DNA from: an uncultured Roseibium sp.
Lineage (GTDB): Bacteria > Pseudomonadota > Alphaproteobacteria > Rhizobiales > Stappiaceae
Direction of reading: 5' to 3'
Assembly: GCF_947499295.1 (NCBI RefSeq)
Contig: NZ_CANMNP010000009.1
Coordinates: forward strand, 62,001 to 126,000
DNA length: 64,000 nt
This document shows, one piece after another, positions 1-8,292 of this stretch. How positions within the stretch are numbered: the stretch's first letter is position 1; every line of letters begins with the position of its first letter. The notes below the pieces were generated by a model. That model saw only the letters and a list, made by a program, of their open reading frames with translations. It searched no databases and had not been told where the DNA came from. Made by a program: the position numbers and the translations under genes.

Positions 1-2
1 CC

Positions 3-812
3 TCCTCTCGCACTCAGGCAAACACGGTCTCACCAACGCCATTGGCAGATGGCAGACAGCCGCTCAAGATAATCTCCATCAACATCGAGCATCTCTTTTT
101 GGGCGATGAGGTTCTCACTTCATTTCTCGAAAGGGAAAACGCCGACATCGTCGTCATGCAGGAAGTTCTCTGGTGGCTGCAGGAGCGCAGATGGGAGCGG
201 CTCGGTCTTACGGTAGGCAGCACAGGCCAAAACGGATTTCCGGAACACTTGCAAATCGGAGAGCTTGGCGGATTGGCGGTCTACTCGCGTTTCCCGATCC
301 TGAAGGCCGTAACGAAAGTCATACAAGGAAAACTGCCGGCAGGCGCAAACGTCTACTACGACGCGGATCGTGAATTGCTTTCATTGACGCTGGATACAGG
401 CGACACCCCCCTGCAGCTGGTGGTCATTCATCCTGATAGCCCGCGGACCGAACCCCGGTGGCAGAACAAGCGGGACTATCTCGATGAGTTGGACGAGGTC
501 ATAGAACGCCTACGCAATGAAAACTCCGGACACATCCTGGCAATCGGAGACTGGAACAGCTCGCCCTGGTCGGGCCGTTTCCAGGAAACGCTCATCGCCA
601 ACAAATTGGCGACAGCCTATCCAGGCGGCTGGCCACGAAATACGCGTTTCTTTTTCGACTATCGCCTTCACAAGATCCTGGGAGCCCCGGTTGATCAGTT
701 TGGCGCATCTTCTGATCTCCAGGTCGTCGACGTAACGCTTGGGCCTGACATCGGATCCGACCACCTTCCGCTGATTGTCGAACTCGGCCTTGTCGAACCA
801 GGCCCTGATTGA
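3..812 (+). CDS. Endonuclease/exonuclease/phosphatase (EEP) family protein, 5' end outside window
   Basis: An Mg-dependent phosphodiesterase or nuclease fold. Counting from a TTG at 42, the EEP hallmarks are in order: N14 in SINIEHL, E41 in MQEV, H130, D170 and N172 in GDWNSS, and the terminal D240-H241 in GSDHLPL. The catalytic set is therefore complete. The frame stays open from 42 back to the window edge with no stop, so the true start is probably outside; many members carry N-terminal membrane segments before this domain. The substrate cannot be told from sequence (DNA, phospholipid and inositol phosphate are all used in the superfamily). Family call firm, function open. Confidence 0.82.
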   Translation, partial: SSRTQANTVSPTPLADGRQPLKIISINIEHLFLGDEVLTSFLERENADIVVMQEVLWWLQERRWERLGLTVGSTGQNGFPEHLQIGELGGLAVYSRFPILKAVTKVIQGKLPAGANVYYDADRELLSLTLDTGDTPLQLVVIHPDSPRTEPRWQNKRDYLDELDEVIERLRNENSGHILAIGDWNSSPWSGRFQETLIANKLATAYPGGWPRNTRFFFDYRLHKILGAPVDQFGASSDLQVVDVTLGPDIGSDHLPLIVELGLVEPGPD

Positions 813-909
813 GCGATAAGCTGTGACCTAATCCTGAAAGTATTTGAGGCTTTGCCTCCGATTGGGAACACTGCGAACGACAATCAACCCGATTCCCGAT
901 CTTTGGCTC

Positions 910-1488
910 ATGGCAAAACTCTATTTCAACTATTCCTCGATGAATGCTGGCAAGTCGACAGTGCTGCTGCAGGCTGCCTACAATTACGAGGAACGCGGCA
1001 TGAACACTCTCCTACTGATAGCTGCCTTCGACGATCGTGGCGGCAAGGGCAAGATTGCCTCGCGTATCGGACTTGCGGCAGAGGCTGACGTTTTCTCTTC
1101 GGCTGACGATGTTTTCTTCCATATTTCCAAGGCGCGTGAGGCAGGCAAGCTGGATGCGGTTCTGGTAGATGAAGCCCAGTTTCTGACCGAAGAACAGGTC
1201 TGGCAACTGGCCAGGGTCGCAGATCAGCTCCGCGTTCCGGTCATGTGTTTCGGTCTGCGCACGGATTTTCAGGGCAAACTCTTTCCAGGAAGCGCAGCGC
1301 TTTTGGCGCTCGCGGACAATCTGAAGGAAATCAAGACAATCTGCTGGTGCGGCCGCAAGGCGACGATGGTCGCGCGGCTTGATGAAAACGGCAAAATTCT
1401 CGAAGAAGGTGATCAGGTCGTCATTGGCGGAAACGAAACCTATGTCTCCCTTTGCCGGCACCACTGGACGCAAAGGGCACTTGGCTAG
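910..1488 (+). CDS. tdk: Thymidine kinase (type II)
   Basis: Phosphorylates thymidine to dTMP with ATP in the cytoplasm (pyrimidine salvage). The 192-residue protein has a P-loop MNAGKST (11-17), the VDEAQFL block (86-92) whose Glu88 is the expected catalytic base, and a C-terminal lasso/zinc region with C145, C147, C182 and H185. The length is normal for the family. The frame is open upstream to 844, but ATG 910 gives the usual MAKLYFNYSSMNAGKS start. It stands alone, about 100 bp after the EEP gene, and is probably transcribed by itself. Confidence 0.95.
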   Translation: MAKLYFNYSSMNAGKSTVLLQAAYNYEERGMNTLLLIAAFDDRGGKGKIASRIGLAAEADVFSSADDVFFHISKAREAGKLDAVLVDEAQFLTEEQVWQLARVADQLRVPVMCFGLRTDFQGKLFPGSAALLALADNLKEIKTICWCGRKATMVARLDENGKILEEGDQVVIGGNETYVSLCRHHWTQRALG

Positions 1489-1609
1489 TTTAGATTAAGC
1501 CTCATGAAGCTACGCAGTCATCGAACCGGGCCCAACAACCAATAGAGCCCTTGCACCCCATTCCAGCCCCTCGTAAAAGGGAAGAAAGCAAGTCAGGAGT
1601 GGGCCCAAG

Positions 1610-1903
1610 ATGCTTGGCAAGATGTTCAAATCGCTGTTCTCGTCGTCCGGCGAAGGTAAGGCGAAAAGCAGTTCGAAAGCCACCACTGTGCAGCACGATG
1701 CCTTTCGGATCGTCGCTACGCCGCAATCGAACAACGGTCAATGGCAGGTGTCCGGCCGGATTGAAAAAGACTTCGGCGAGACCACCAAAGTGCATACCTT
1801 TATCCGGGCAGACACGATGCCCGACGAGGAGGGCGCTGCCAGAGAGATGGTGCGCAAAGCCAAAATGATGATTGACCAACTAGGCGATAGCATATTCGAT
1901 TGA
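1610..1903 (+). CDS. HlyU family protein
   Basis: A 97-residue protein matching the HlyU superfamily: a basic, Ser-rich N-terminus followed by a compact domain (about residues 25-95) with the family-like GRIEKDFG and HTFIRADTM stretches. Vibrio HlyU is a winged-helix activator of haemolysin, but most alphaproteobacterial members are uncharacterised and may not bind DNA. No haemolysin gene is nearby, so virulence regulation should not be inferred. It lies alone between tdk and pgsA. Confidence 0.75.
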   Translation: MLGKMFKSLFSSSGEGKAKSSSKATTVQHDAFRIVATPQSNNGQWQVSGRIEKDFGETTKVHTFIRADTMPDEEGAAREMVRKAKMMIDQLGDSIFD

Positions 1904-2032
1904 AACCGGTAGAAGGTTTCCCGAGGCACTCGCGTTAGAGTAATTATTGGGGCGCTGAGCTGAATGTCCGGAGAAGAAAGACGACACGCGTCTTCCTATC
2001 CTGGCTTCAAGCGCCCGCATCTGAAAGCCGAT

Positions 2033-2605
2033 ATGAAACGAAACGTTGTTCTGAGCCTGCCCAATCTATTGACCTATGGTCGCATTCTGGCGGTTCCGGC
2101 AGTCGTGGCCTGTTTCTATTTTGAAGGCAACACGTCCCGCTGGATCGCCTTGGCTCTTTTTGTGGTTGCGGCGATTACCGATTTTTTTGACGGCTATCTA
2201 GCAAGAGCCTGGCAACAGCAATCCGCGCTCGGCCGCATGCTCGACCCGATCGCCGACAAATTGCTCGTGTCCGTTTGCCTGCTGATGCTTGCAGCGGACG
2301 GTACAATCGGTGGCTGGTCACTGGTTGCGGCCATCATTATTTTGTGCCGCGAAATTCTGGTTTCCGGGTTGCGGGAGTTTCTTGCCGAACTGCAAGTCAG
2401 CGTTCCAGTCACGCAGCTAGCTAAATGGAAAACCACGGTCCAACTGGTCGCAATTGCATTCTTGTTGGCCGGACCGGCAGGCGATTCTGTATTGCCGGGA
2501 ACTACGTTTGTCGGCTTGATTGCACTTTGGCTGGCTGCCACACTGACCCTATATACCGGCTATGACTATTTTCGGGCCGGCATCGGCCATCTCATTACGG
2601 AGTGA
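2033..2605 (+). CDS. pgsA: CDP-diacylglycerol--glycerol-3-phosphate 3-phosphatidyltransferase
   Basis: Makes phosphatidylglycerol phosphate from CDP-diacylglycerol and glycerol 3-phosphate in the inner membrane. The CDP-alcohol phosphatidyltransferase signature is complete: DG, AR, then G, D and D in FFDGYLARAWQQQSALGRML followed by DPIAD. Several hydrophobic helices follow. ATG 2033 gives the conserved SLPNLLTYGRI beginning; an in-frame ATG at 1964 would add 23 polar residues and cannot be excluded. It is followed 51 bp later by moaD-moaE, an order I recall as common in Rhizobiales. Confidence 0.93.
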   Translation: MKRNVVLSLPNLLTYGRILAVPAVVACFYFEGNTSRWIALALFVVAAITDFFDGYLARAWQQQSALGRMLDPIADKLLVSVCLLMLAADGTIGGWSLVAAIIILCREILVSGLREFLAELQVSVPVTQLAKWKTTVQLVAIAFLLAGPAGDSVLPGTTFVGLIALWLAATLTLYTGYDYFRAGIGHLITE

Positions 2606-2656
2606 CTGGCAGGTCAGGTCCGGAATTTTGAAAACAGCCACTTTATCGAGGAACTA

Positions 2657-2908
2657 ATGAACATCCGCTATTTCGCATGGGTTCGCGAACGGGTCGGCCT
2701 TGAAGAAGAAACCATTGAGGTGCCAGCCTCCGTCAAGACAGTGGCAGACCTGATCGGGCACCTGAAATCGCTGGACGAAAATCATGCTGCGGCGTTTGAA
2801 GAAGAGGACGCGATCCGGGTCGCCCTCGATCAGCTTCATGTGGAGGTCGATGCAGAACTCGGCAACGCACGGGAAGCCGCGTTTTTTCCGCCGATGACAG
2901 GCGGCTGA
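2657..2908 (+). CDS. moaD: Molybdopterin synthase sulfur carrier subunit
   Basis: Small ubiquitin-like sulfur carrier (83 residues) that delivers thiocarboxylate sulfur to cyclic pyranopterin during molybdenum cofactor synthesis. It ends in the obligatory Gly-Gly (MTGG, then stop), which is adenylated and thiolated. A purine-rich GAGGAA sits just upstream of the ATG. It is followed after 3 bp by moaE, so the two synthase subunits are made from one message. Confidence 0.95.
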   Translation: MNIRYFAWVRERVGLEEETIEVPASVKTVADLIGHLKSLDENHAAAFEEEDAIRVALDQLHVEVDAELGNAREAAFFPPMTGG

Positions 2909-2911
2909 ACA

Positions 2912-3376
2912 ATGAAGGTCACGCCGGTTGTTCGCGTTCAATCAGAAGATTTCGATGTTCAATTGGAGTCCCGTGCTCTTGCCGAGGGCCGCAAGGATGT
3001 TGGAGCGCTGGTGACGTTTACCGGATTGTGCCGCGATGAAGCAGGCACCCTGAGCGCTCTTGAACTGGAACATTATCCCGGGATGGCCGAAGCGGAGCTC
3101 ACGCGGATCGCTGAGCAGGCAGTGCAACGCTGGCCGCTGACGGGACTGACTGTGGTTCACCGCTTTGGCAAGATACCGCCAGGTGAAAACATTGTTCTGG
3201 TCGTCTCGGCTTCGGCACATCGACGCGCCGCGTTCGAGGCTGCCGACTTCCTGATGGATTATCTGAAGACCCGCGCGCCTTTCTGGAAAAAGGAACACCT
3301 GGTGGACGGAGACAGCGGTTCCTGGGTCGAAGCAAAATCGGGAGATGAGGACGACGCTGCACGCTGGTCTTCGTGA
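2912..3376 (+). CDS. moaE: Molybdopterin synthase catalytic subunit
   Basis: Catalytic subunit that uses MoaD thiocarboxylates to convert cyclic pyranopterin monophosphate to molybdopterin. At 154 residues it has the usual length. Recognisable blocks are GALVTFTGLCRDE, ELEHYPGMAE, VVHRFGKIPPGE and the C-terminal KTRAPFWKKE with the active-site lysines. It is paired with moaD in a tight operon. No other moa genes occur in the window. Confidence 0.96.
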   Translation: MKVTPVVRVQSEDFDVQLESRALAEGRKDVGALVTFTGLCRDEAGTLSALELEHYPGMAEAELTRIAEQAVQRWPLTGLTVVHRFGKIPPGENIVLVVSASAHRRAAFEAADFLMDYLKTRAPFWKKEHLVDGDSGSWVEAKSGDEDDAARWSS

Positions 3377-3460
3377 CAAACTCCAGCTTTCGTTCTATCG
3401 CTACCACCGGCTGACAAATCCCGCTATACAATTCAGACCATTGGCCTCCTGCCTTCAATA

Positions 3461-4771
3461 TTGGTTCCAACACCCGTGAAACAGCACAGTGACTCATCAG
3501 ACGCCGCAATTGGCGGCAATACGGCTTCGGAACCGAAGGACGGTTCGAGCGAGGTCGTCCGGGAAACTGGCATTCCGTTCATAGAGTTCGTGACCATCAT
3601 CGCAATGATCATGGCGCTGAACGCGATGGCAATCGACGTCATGCTGCCCGCTTTGCCCGCCATAGGCGATGCCTTGCAGATCGTTGAGGAAAACAATCGC
3701 CAACTGGTACTGCTGTCATATTTGATCGGTTTCGGAGGCGGTCAGCTTTTTTTTGGTCCGGTCACGGATTCCTTTGGTCGGCGCAAGGTGCTGGTCAGCG
3801 GGCTCGCCGTTTATAGTGCCGCCAGCATAGCAGCCATCTTCGCACAGAACCTCGATCAGCTTCTGCTGGCGCGTGTGCTTCAGGGACTTGGCTGCGCCGC
3901 CGCAAGGGTCGCCGCCCTCTCCGTTGTGCGCGATTGTTATACCGGCCGGCGCATGGGCAAGGTCATGTCGCTTGTCATGATGGTTTTCATGGCTGTGCCG
4001 GTTGTCGCGCCATCCGTCGGACAGGCTATCTTGTTGTTGGCAGGGTGGCGCTGGATTTTTATCCTGTTGCTTCTTGCAGGCCTTGCCATGCTGGTATGGA
4101 CCGGTCTCCGCCTGCCGGAAACATTGCCGGGTGAAAAACGTCGACCCATGGTGTTCTCGCACATTGTCGACGCATATGGCCTGGCGCTGAAAACACGGGT
4201 TTGCCTGGGTTATACTGTTGGAATGGCGTTCATATTCGGCGGTCTTTTTGCTTTCCTGGCAATGTCACAACAGATCTTCGTCGACGTATTCGGCCTCGGA
4301 AAACTGTTTCCGATCGTCTTCGCCGCCATAGCGATTGCCATGGCAATCGCTTCCTTCACGAATGCCCAGCTTGTCGAGGCAATCGGCATGCGCCGTCTGT
4401 CTCACGGTGCAGCAGTCTTCTATACCTCGCTCGGTCTGGTGATCTTTCTCATGTCGGCATTGGGTTTCGAAAACCTGTGGCTGTTTCTGATCTGCGCAAG
4501 CCTTGTGATGATGTCCTTCGGCTTTCTTGGGGCAAATTTCAACGCCATGGCGATGGAGCCGCTCGGTGCGATAGCCGGAACGGCATCGTCTGTCATCGGC
4601 TTCATCAGCACCTTGGGGGGCGCAATACTCGGATACATAATGGGCCAGCTGTTCGACGGCACAACCCAACCTCTTGGACTGGCCTATACGGTCTACGGCC
4701 TGTGCGCGATCGGTTGCATCCTTTACGCAGAACGCGGACGGATGTTTCACGCGCTGGAACGCAAAGCTTAG
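3461..4771 (+). CDS. MFS multidrug efflux transporter, Bcr/CflA type
   Basis: Twelve-helix major facilitator, probably a proton-driven drug exporter. The MFS motif A appears as GPVTDSFGRRKVL after the second helix, preceded by the Bcr/CflA-like MAIDVMLPALPAIG first helix. It is 436 residues from a TTG at 3461; a GTG at 3476 is equally possible, and neither has a good ribosome binding site. The roughly 40 residues before helix 1 are polar. It ends convergently against the MDR gene at 4802 with only 30 bp between. The substrate is unknown. Confidence 0.85.
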   Translation: MVPTPVKQHSDSSDAAIGGNTASEPKDGSSEVVRETGIPFIEFVTIIAMIMALNAMAIDVMLPALPAIGDALQIVEENNRQLVLLSYLIGFGGGQLFFGPVTDSFGRRKVLVSGLAVYSAASIAAIFAQNLDQLLLARVLQGLGCAAARVAALSVVRDCYTGRRMGKVMSLVMMVFMAVPVVAPSVGQAILLLAGWRWIFILLLLAGLAMLVWTGLRLPETLPGEKRRPMVFSHIVDAYGLALKTRVCLGYTVGMAFIFGGLFAFLAMSQQIFVDVFGLGKLFPIVFAAIAIAMAIASFTNAQLVEAIGMRRLSHGAAVFYTSLGLVIFLMSALGFENLWLFLICASLVMMSFGFLGANFNAMAMEPLGAIAGTASSVIGFISTLGGAILGYIMGQLFDGTTQPLGLAYTVYGLCAIGCILYAERGRMFHALERKA

Positions 4772-4801
4772 CCGCGCCGCAGGCAATGCCTCTAAGACGG
4801 C

Positions 4802-5878
4802 TCACTGCCTGACTTTGATTCCGATCTTGCCGACAAACGACTTTGCTTGAAAGCTCTCCTGCGCTTTGCGGATATCTTTCAGGGCAAATGTTTTGGCGAC
4901 AATGGGCCGAATTTCACCGGCCTCTATGTAGCCAACCAGATCCGTGAAAATGTTGGCCGGCTGAAAGGTGCTGCCGAGGAGAGCTAGATCGCGCAAATAG
5001 AGCGTCCTGAGATCCAGCTCGACGATCGGTCCTGCGATCGCACCTGAGGTGACATATCGCCCGCCGTTGCAAAGCGACGCGACGACATCGTCCCAACGCG
5101 ACCCTCCTACGAGGTCAAGCGCTACATCAAACGCACGGCTCGGCAATTCAGCATCCCGGTCGAGTGTCTCATCTGCACCAATGTCTTTAAGCGCAGTTGC
5201 CTTGGAGGCACTCGTAAGAGCGGTCACATGTGCCCCGCGACGTTTTGCGAGTTGGATCGCAGCTGACCCGACGCCACCGGACGCGCCGGTGATCAGCACT
5301 CTTTCAGCCCCAAGACCACATCGCTGGATCATGCCTTCAGCTGTTGAAAATGCGCAGGGAAACGTGGCCAATTCGATATCGCTCAGGTCGGAAACGACGG
5401 TGATCGCATCCATTGAACGGGTCTTGGTATACTCAGCGAAGCCGCCGTCATGTTCAGATCCAAAAGTCTGGACCGCCGGTTCATCACTTTCAGCATCAAC
5501 CGCCTGCATCGACCGCACGAGAACCCGCTCGCCTATGCGTTCTTCAGAAACGCCCACACCGACAGCGACGATTTCACCGCAACAATCGGCCCCTTGAACA
5601 CGCGGAAAGGAAAGCGGCGTTCCGGACCAGCTGCCATCGGTGTCCGCATCCGCGCCGTAGCCTCCGGTTGCCCCGGAAGCGGTGTCGCCACGAACGCTTT
5701 TGGAATACCAGCCGGTGCGGGTGTTCACGTCGGTGTTGTTAACTGACGACGCTCCAACCCGGATCAGCACTTCGCCCTTTTCAGGAACCGGCACCGTCAA
5801 GTCTTCCCGCCACTCCAGCTTTTCCGGTCCACCGTGACCGGTCAGGACGATACCACTCATCTTTTGCGGAATATTCAC
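4802..5878 (-). CDS. Zinc-type alcohol dehydrogenase / quinone reductase-like MDR protein
   Basis: Medium-chain dehydrogenase/reductase fold, 358 residues: an N-terminal GroES-like domain (VLIRVGASSVNNTDVNTRTG) and a Rossmann domain with the NADPH-binding VLITGASGGVGSAAIQLAK. The catalytic and structural zinc cysteines of classical alcohol dehydrogenases are not evident, which favours a quinone oxidoreductase-like enzyme acting on reactive carbonyls. It is divergent from a TetR regulator at 5946 and shares a 67-bp interval filled by two palindromes, so it is very likely controlled by that repressor. Confidence 0.85.
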   Translation of the reverse strand: MNIPQKMSGIVLTGHGGPEKLEWREDLTVPVPEKGEVLIRVGASSVNNTDVNTRTGWYSKSVRGDTASGATGGYGADADTDGSWSGTPLSFPRVQGADCCGEIVAVGVGVSEERIGERVLVRSMQAVDAESDEPAVQTFGSEHDGGFAEYTKTRSMDAITVVSDLSDIELATFPCAFSTAEGMIQRCGLGAERVLITGASGGVGSAAIQLAKRRGAHVTALTSASKATALKDIGADETLDRDAELPSRAFDVALDLVGGSRWDDVVASLCNGGRYVTSGAIAGPIVELDLRTLYLRDLALLGSTFQPANIFTDLVGYIEAGEIRPIVAKTFALKDIRKAQESFQAKSFVGKIGIKVRQ

Positions 5879-5891
5879 GCTGCCACCTCAT

Positions 5892-5937
5892 GTAGAATGA
5901 TCATTCTACTTGCTCATGTAGAACGATCATTCTACAT
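5892..5937. promoter_or_regulatory. Tandem palindromic operators for the divergent TetR/MDR pair
   Basis: Two near-identical palindromes sit between the divergent starts. The first (5892-5909) is a perfect 18-bp palindrome, GTAGAATGA/TCATTCTAC. The second (5916-5937) is a 22-bp version with one mismatch. Their centres are 26 bp apart. A possible rightward promoter (TTGCTC at 5910, TACATA at 5933, 17-bp spacer) overlaps the second site, which would suit autorepression. Dyads of this size are typical of TetR-family operators. Assignment to the adjacent regulator is inference. Confidence 0.8.
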
Positions 5938-5945
5938 AGTCAACC

Positions 5946-6470
5946 ATGACATCCACATTCACCAAGATAGCGGCAGGACTGGAGCGGGTTTTCGCCGAGA
6001 ACGGCTTTGCCGCACCCAGTGTCGGTGAGTTGCGGGACGGAGCTGGTGTCAGCCTTCGCACACTCTATAAATACACGCCCTCCAGGGAAGAAATGGTCTA
6101 TGCCGCTCTTGAGCACCGGCATCAGCGGTACATGGATTTGATCTTCGCAGAGCTCCCGGAAGACCCAGTGGAAGCACTCGGCACGATATTGGATCGGGTC
6201 GGTCTCTGGATGCGGACGGAATCAACGCGTGGCTGTCTGTTCCATGCAGCCGTTGCCACCGCTCCTCAGGACCGGCGCCTCATTCAGCTGCTAAATGATC
6301 ACAAGATGGAAGTTGCCAAACGAGCTGCACAGGCCGTTGAGCTGGAAGGCAAGGAAATTGAACTGTCCCTCATAATGGAGGGGCTGACACAGTCCTGGTC
6401 ACTTTATGGGGCTCAGGCGGTCGAAAATGCCAAGAAGCTAGGCGAAGGGCTGAGAAGCACACAGCATTGA
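5946..6470 (+). CDS. TetR/AcrR family transcriptional repressor
   Basis: A 174-residue regulator with an N-terminal helix-turn-helix (about residues 8-55: AGLERVFAENGF ... GVSLRTLYKYTPSREEMVYAAL) and a C-terminal ligand-binding helical domain. The ATG begins 8 bp after the second operator palindrome, so any transcript starting there would have a very short leader. It probably represses itself and the divergent reductase gene until an electrophile or similar ligand binds. The ligand cannot be predicted. Confidence 0.9.
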   Translation: MTSTFTKIAAGLERVFAENGFAAPSVGELRDGAGVSLRTLYKYTPSREEMVYAALEHRHQRYMDLIFAELPEDPVEALGTILDRVGLWMRTESTRGCLFHAAVATAPQDRRLIQLLNDHKMEVAKRAAQAVELEGKEIELSLIMEGLTQSWSLYGAQAVENAKKLGEGLRSTQH

Positions 6471-6524
6471 TCGAATGAGAACTGATTGCCGCTAAAGAAA
6501 ACGCCCAGAAACAAAGCCGGGACG

Positions 6525-6552
6525 CAAAAAAGGCGGGTCTAAAACCCGCCTT
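6525..6552 (-). terminator. Rho-independent terminator of ilvE
   Basis: A perfect 9-bp stem (6530-6538 pairs with 6544-6552) with a 5-base loop. Read on the minus strand it is followed by a run of T residues, and it lies 26 bp beyond the ilvE stop. On the plus strand there is no T run, so it serves ilvE rather than the TetR gene. Confidence 0.88.
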
Positions 6553-6577
6553 GTGCATTGAAGCCGCGTTGACGAGA

Positions 6578-7480
6578 TCAGCCGGCAACGGCTTTCAGCG
6601 AAGGCGCTTCCGGGCGCACAGCGGTATCATAGTCTTCCATTAGGTTCTTGATGATATCGCCGACCTGGAACTGGTGACCGGCGATTTCCGACACAGGCGT
6701 GACTTCGGCGGCTGTTCCGGTGACAAAGCACTGTTCAAAGCCGGACAGTTCGTCCGGCAGGATCGACCGTTCAATCACTTCGATACCCCGGTCTCTCGCA
6801 AGGCCGATCACCGTGCGTCGTGTGATGCCGTCGAGAAAACAGTCCGGCGTCGGGGTGTGGATCTTGCCATCCTTGATGAAAAAGACATTTGCACCGGTCG
6901 CCTCGGCAATCTGTCCTCGCCAGTCCAGCATCAACGCGTCTGCATACCCTTTGGATTCGGCGGCATGCTTTGAAATGGTGCAGATCATGTAGAGGCCAGC
7001 GGCTTTGGCCTTGTAAGGCGCGGTCTGCGGATCGGGTCGGCGGTAGTCCGCCATATCAAGACGAATGCCCTTCAATCGCTCTTCCGGCGCAAAATAACTG
7101 GGCCATTCCCAGGCCGCAATGGCCAGGTGAATGGTGTTTTTCTGCGCAGAGATCCCCATCATTTCGCTGCCGCGCCACGCAACCGGGCGGATATAGGCAT
7201 CGACCAGGTTCATGCGGGCAAGGGTTTCTTCCTTGGCGGAGTTGATCTGCTCGGCGGTCCAGGGAATGTCGAAACCCAGCATTCCGGCGGAGGCCAAAAG
7301 GCGTTCGGTATGTTCTTCAGACTTGAAGATCCGGCCGCCATAGGCCCGCTCGCCCTCAAAAACACTGCTGCCATAGTGCAGCCCATGGCTCAGGACATGG
7401 AGCTTTGCGTCCGACCAGGGCACGAAGGTGCCGTCGTACCAGATATCACCACTGAGCTGATCAAAAGGCTTCCCAGCCAT
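6578..7480 (-). CDS. ilvE: Branched-chain amino acid aminotransferase
   Basis: PLP-dependent class IV aminotransferase for the last step of Val/Leu/Ile synthesis. At 300 residues it has normal length. It shows the fold-IV pattern: SHGLHYGSSVFEGERAYGG near residues 31-50, the PLP-lysine region YKAKAAGLYMICTISKH, and EATGANVFFIKDGKIHTP with the conserved Glu. ATG 7480 gives the standard start. It is divergent from the MarR gene at 7725 across 244 bp and ends at a strong terminator. D-amino-acid transaminase is the main alternative, but the sequence looks like IlvE. Confidence 0.93.
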   Translation of the reverse strand: MAGKPFDQLSGDIWYDGTFVPWSDAKLHVLSHGLHYGSSVFEGERAYGGRIFKSEEHTERLLASAGMLGFDIPWTAEQINSAKEETLARMNLVDAYIRPVAWRGSEMMGISAQKNTIHLAIAAWEWPSYFAPEERLKGIRLDMADYRRPDPQTAPYKAKAAGLYMICTISKHAAESKGYADALMLDWRGQIAEATGANVFFIKDGKIHTPTPDCFLDGITRRTVIGLARDRGIEVIERSILPDELSGFEQCFVTGTAAEVTPVSEIAGHQFQVGDIIKNLMEDYDTAVRPEAPSLKAVAG

Positions 7481-7724
7481 CTTCCATCTCCCGCCCGCTC
7501 TTTGAGCGAATATTGTTGTCCTTGTGCAGAGGTAAATAACGCCAATGACTTGCGCTCTTTTTACCGCTGTATTTTTTGCACAGCACGCCTACTATCGGTA
7601 TCCTGATGTCCGCTGCGATCTTGATCGGATTCGTTTAGCATCTGATGCGTAAAAAAGCATCTAAAAGACCGATCATTTCGTTCGCGGTGGCTAACAAGTA
7701 ACAATCGACCAGAATTAAGTCAAT

Positions 7725-8282
7725 ATGACTGACGTAAATTTCAAATCGACACTTTCTTCTGTGTCCCGCGAGGAACACGGGGCCAAGTCCGGAGACCGAG
7801 ATCAAAGGGGCGATGAAAGTCTGCCTTACGATCTCATCGAGCTTTTGTTCTTTGCCTACCGTGAATTTACCGGCGATCCGGATGACGTGCTGGCGAAGTT
7901 CGAGTTTGGCCGAGCCCATCACAGGGTCTTGCATTTTGTGGAGCGCAACCCCGGCATTATGGTCACCGACCTGCTCGGCATTTTGAAGATCACAAAGCAG
8001 AGCCTCGGACGGGTTCTGAAGCAACTGGTTGACGCGGGCATCATCGAGCAACGTGAAGGCCATCACGATCGTCGCCAACGCCTTTTGTTCACAACCGATC
8101 AGGGCCATGCGCTGGCCGTTGAACTGACCCGGCTGCAGCAACAGCGCCTTGAACGTGCCCTAATTGGATTGCCAGATGGAAGCAACGAAGTTATCCGCAA
8201 ATTCCTGTTGCAAATGATTGATCCAGAAGCCCGCGCAGACATCCTGAAGCTCGTCCGGACGCCCCACGACTTGCTGGACTAA
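7725..8282 (+). CDS. MarR family transcriptional regulator
   Basis: A 185-residue winged-helix regulator. The MarR core spans about residues 50-150: VTDLLGILKITKQSLGRVLKQLVDAGIIEQ (recognition helix region) and the wing EGHHDRRQRLLFTT. A polar tail of some 35 residues precedes it. It is followed 10 bp later by a response regulator and an overlapping histidine kinase gene, suggesting one transcript. Its ligand and targets are unknown. The 244-bp upstream interval shared with ilvE contains AT-rich stretches and short GCATCT repeats but no dyad I would call an operator. Confidence 0.9.
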   Translation: MTDVNFKSTLSSVSREEHGAKSGDRDQRGDESLPYDLIELLFFAYREFTGDPDDVLAKFEFGRAHHRVLHFVERNPGIMVTDLLGILKITKQSLGRVLKQLVDAGIIEQREGHHDRRQRLLFTTDQGHALAVELTRLQQQRLERALIGLPDGSNEVIRKFLLQMIDPEARADILKLVRTPHDLLD

Positions 8283-8292
8283 TTGAGACCAA

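Noticed and set aside
1610..1903. HlyU-like protein as a haemolysin regulator
   Set aside because: No toxin or secretion genes lie nearby, and most alphaproteobacterial members are unstudied.
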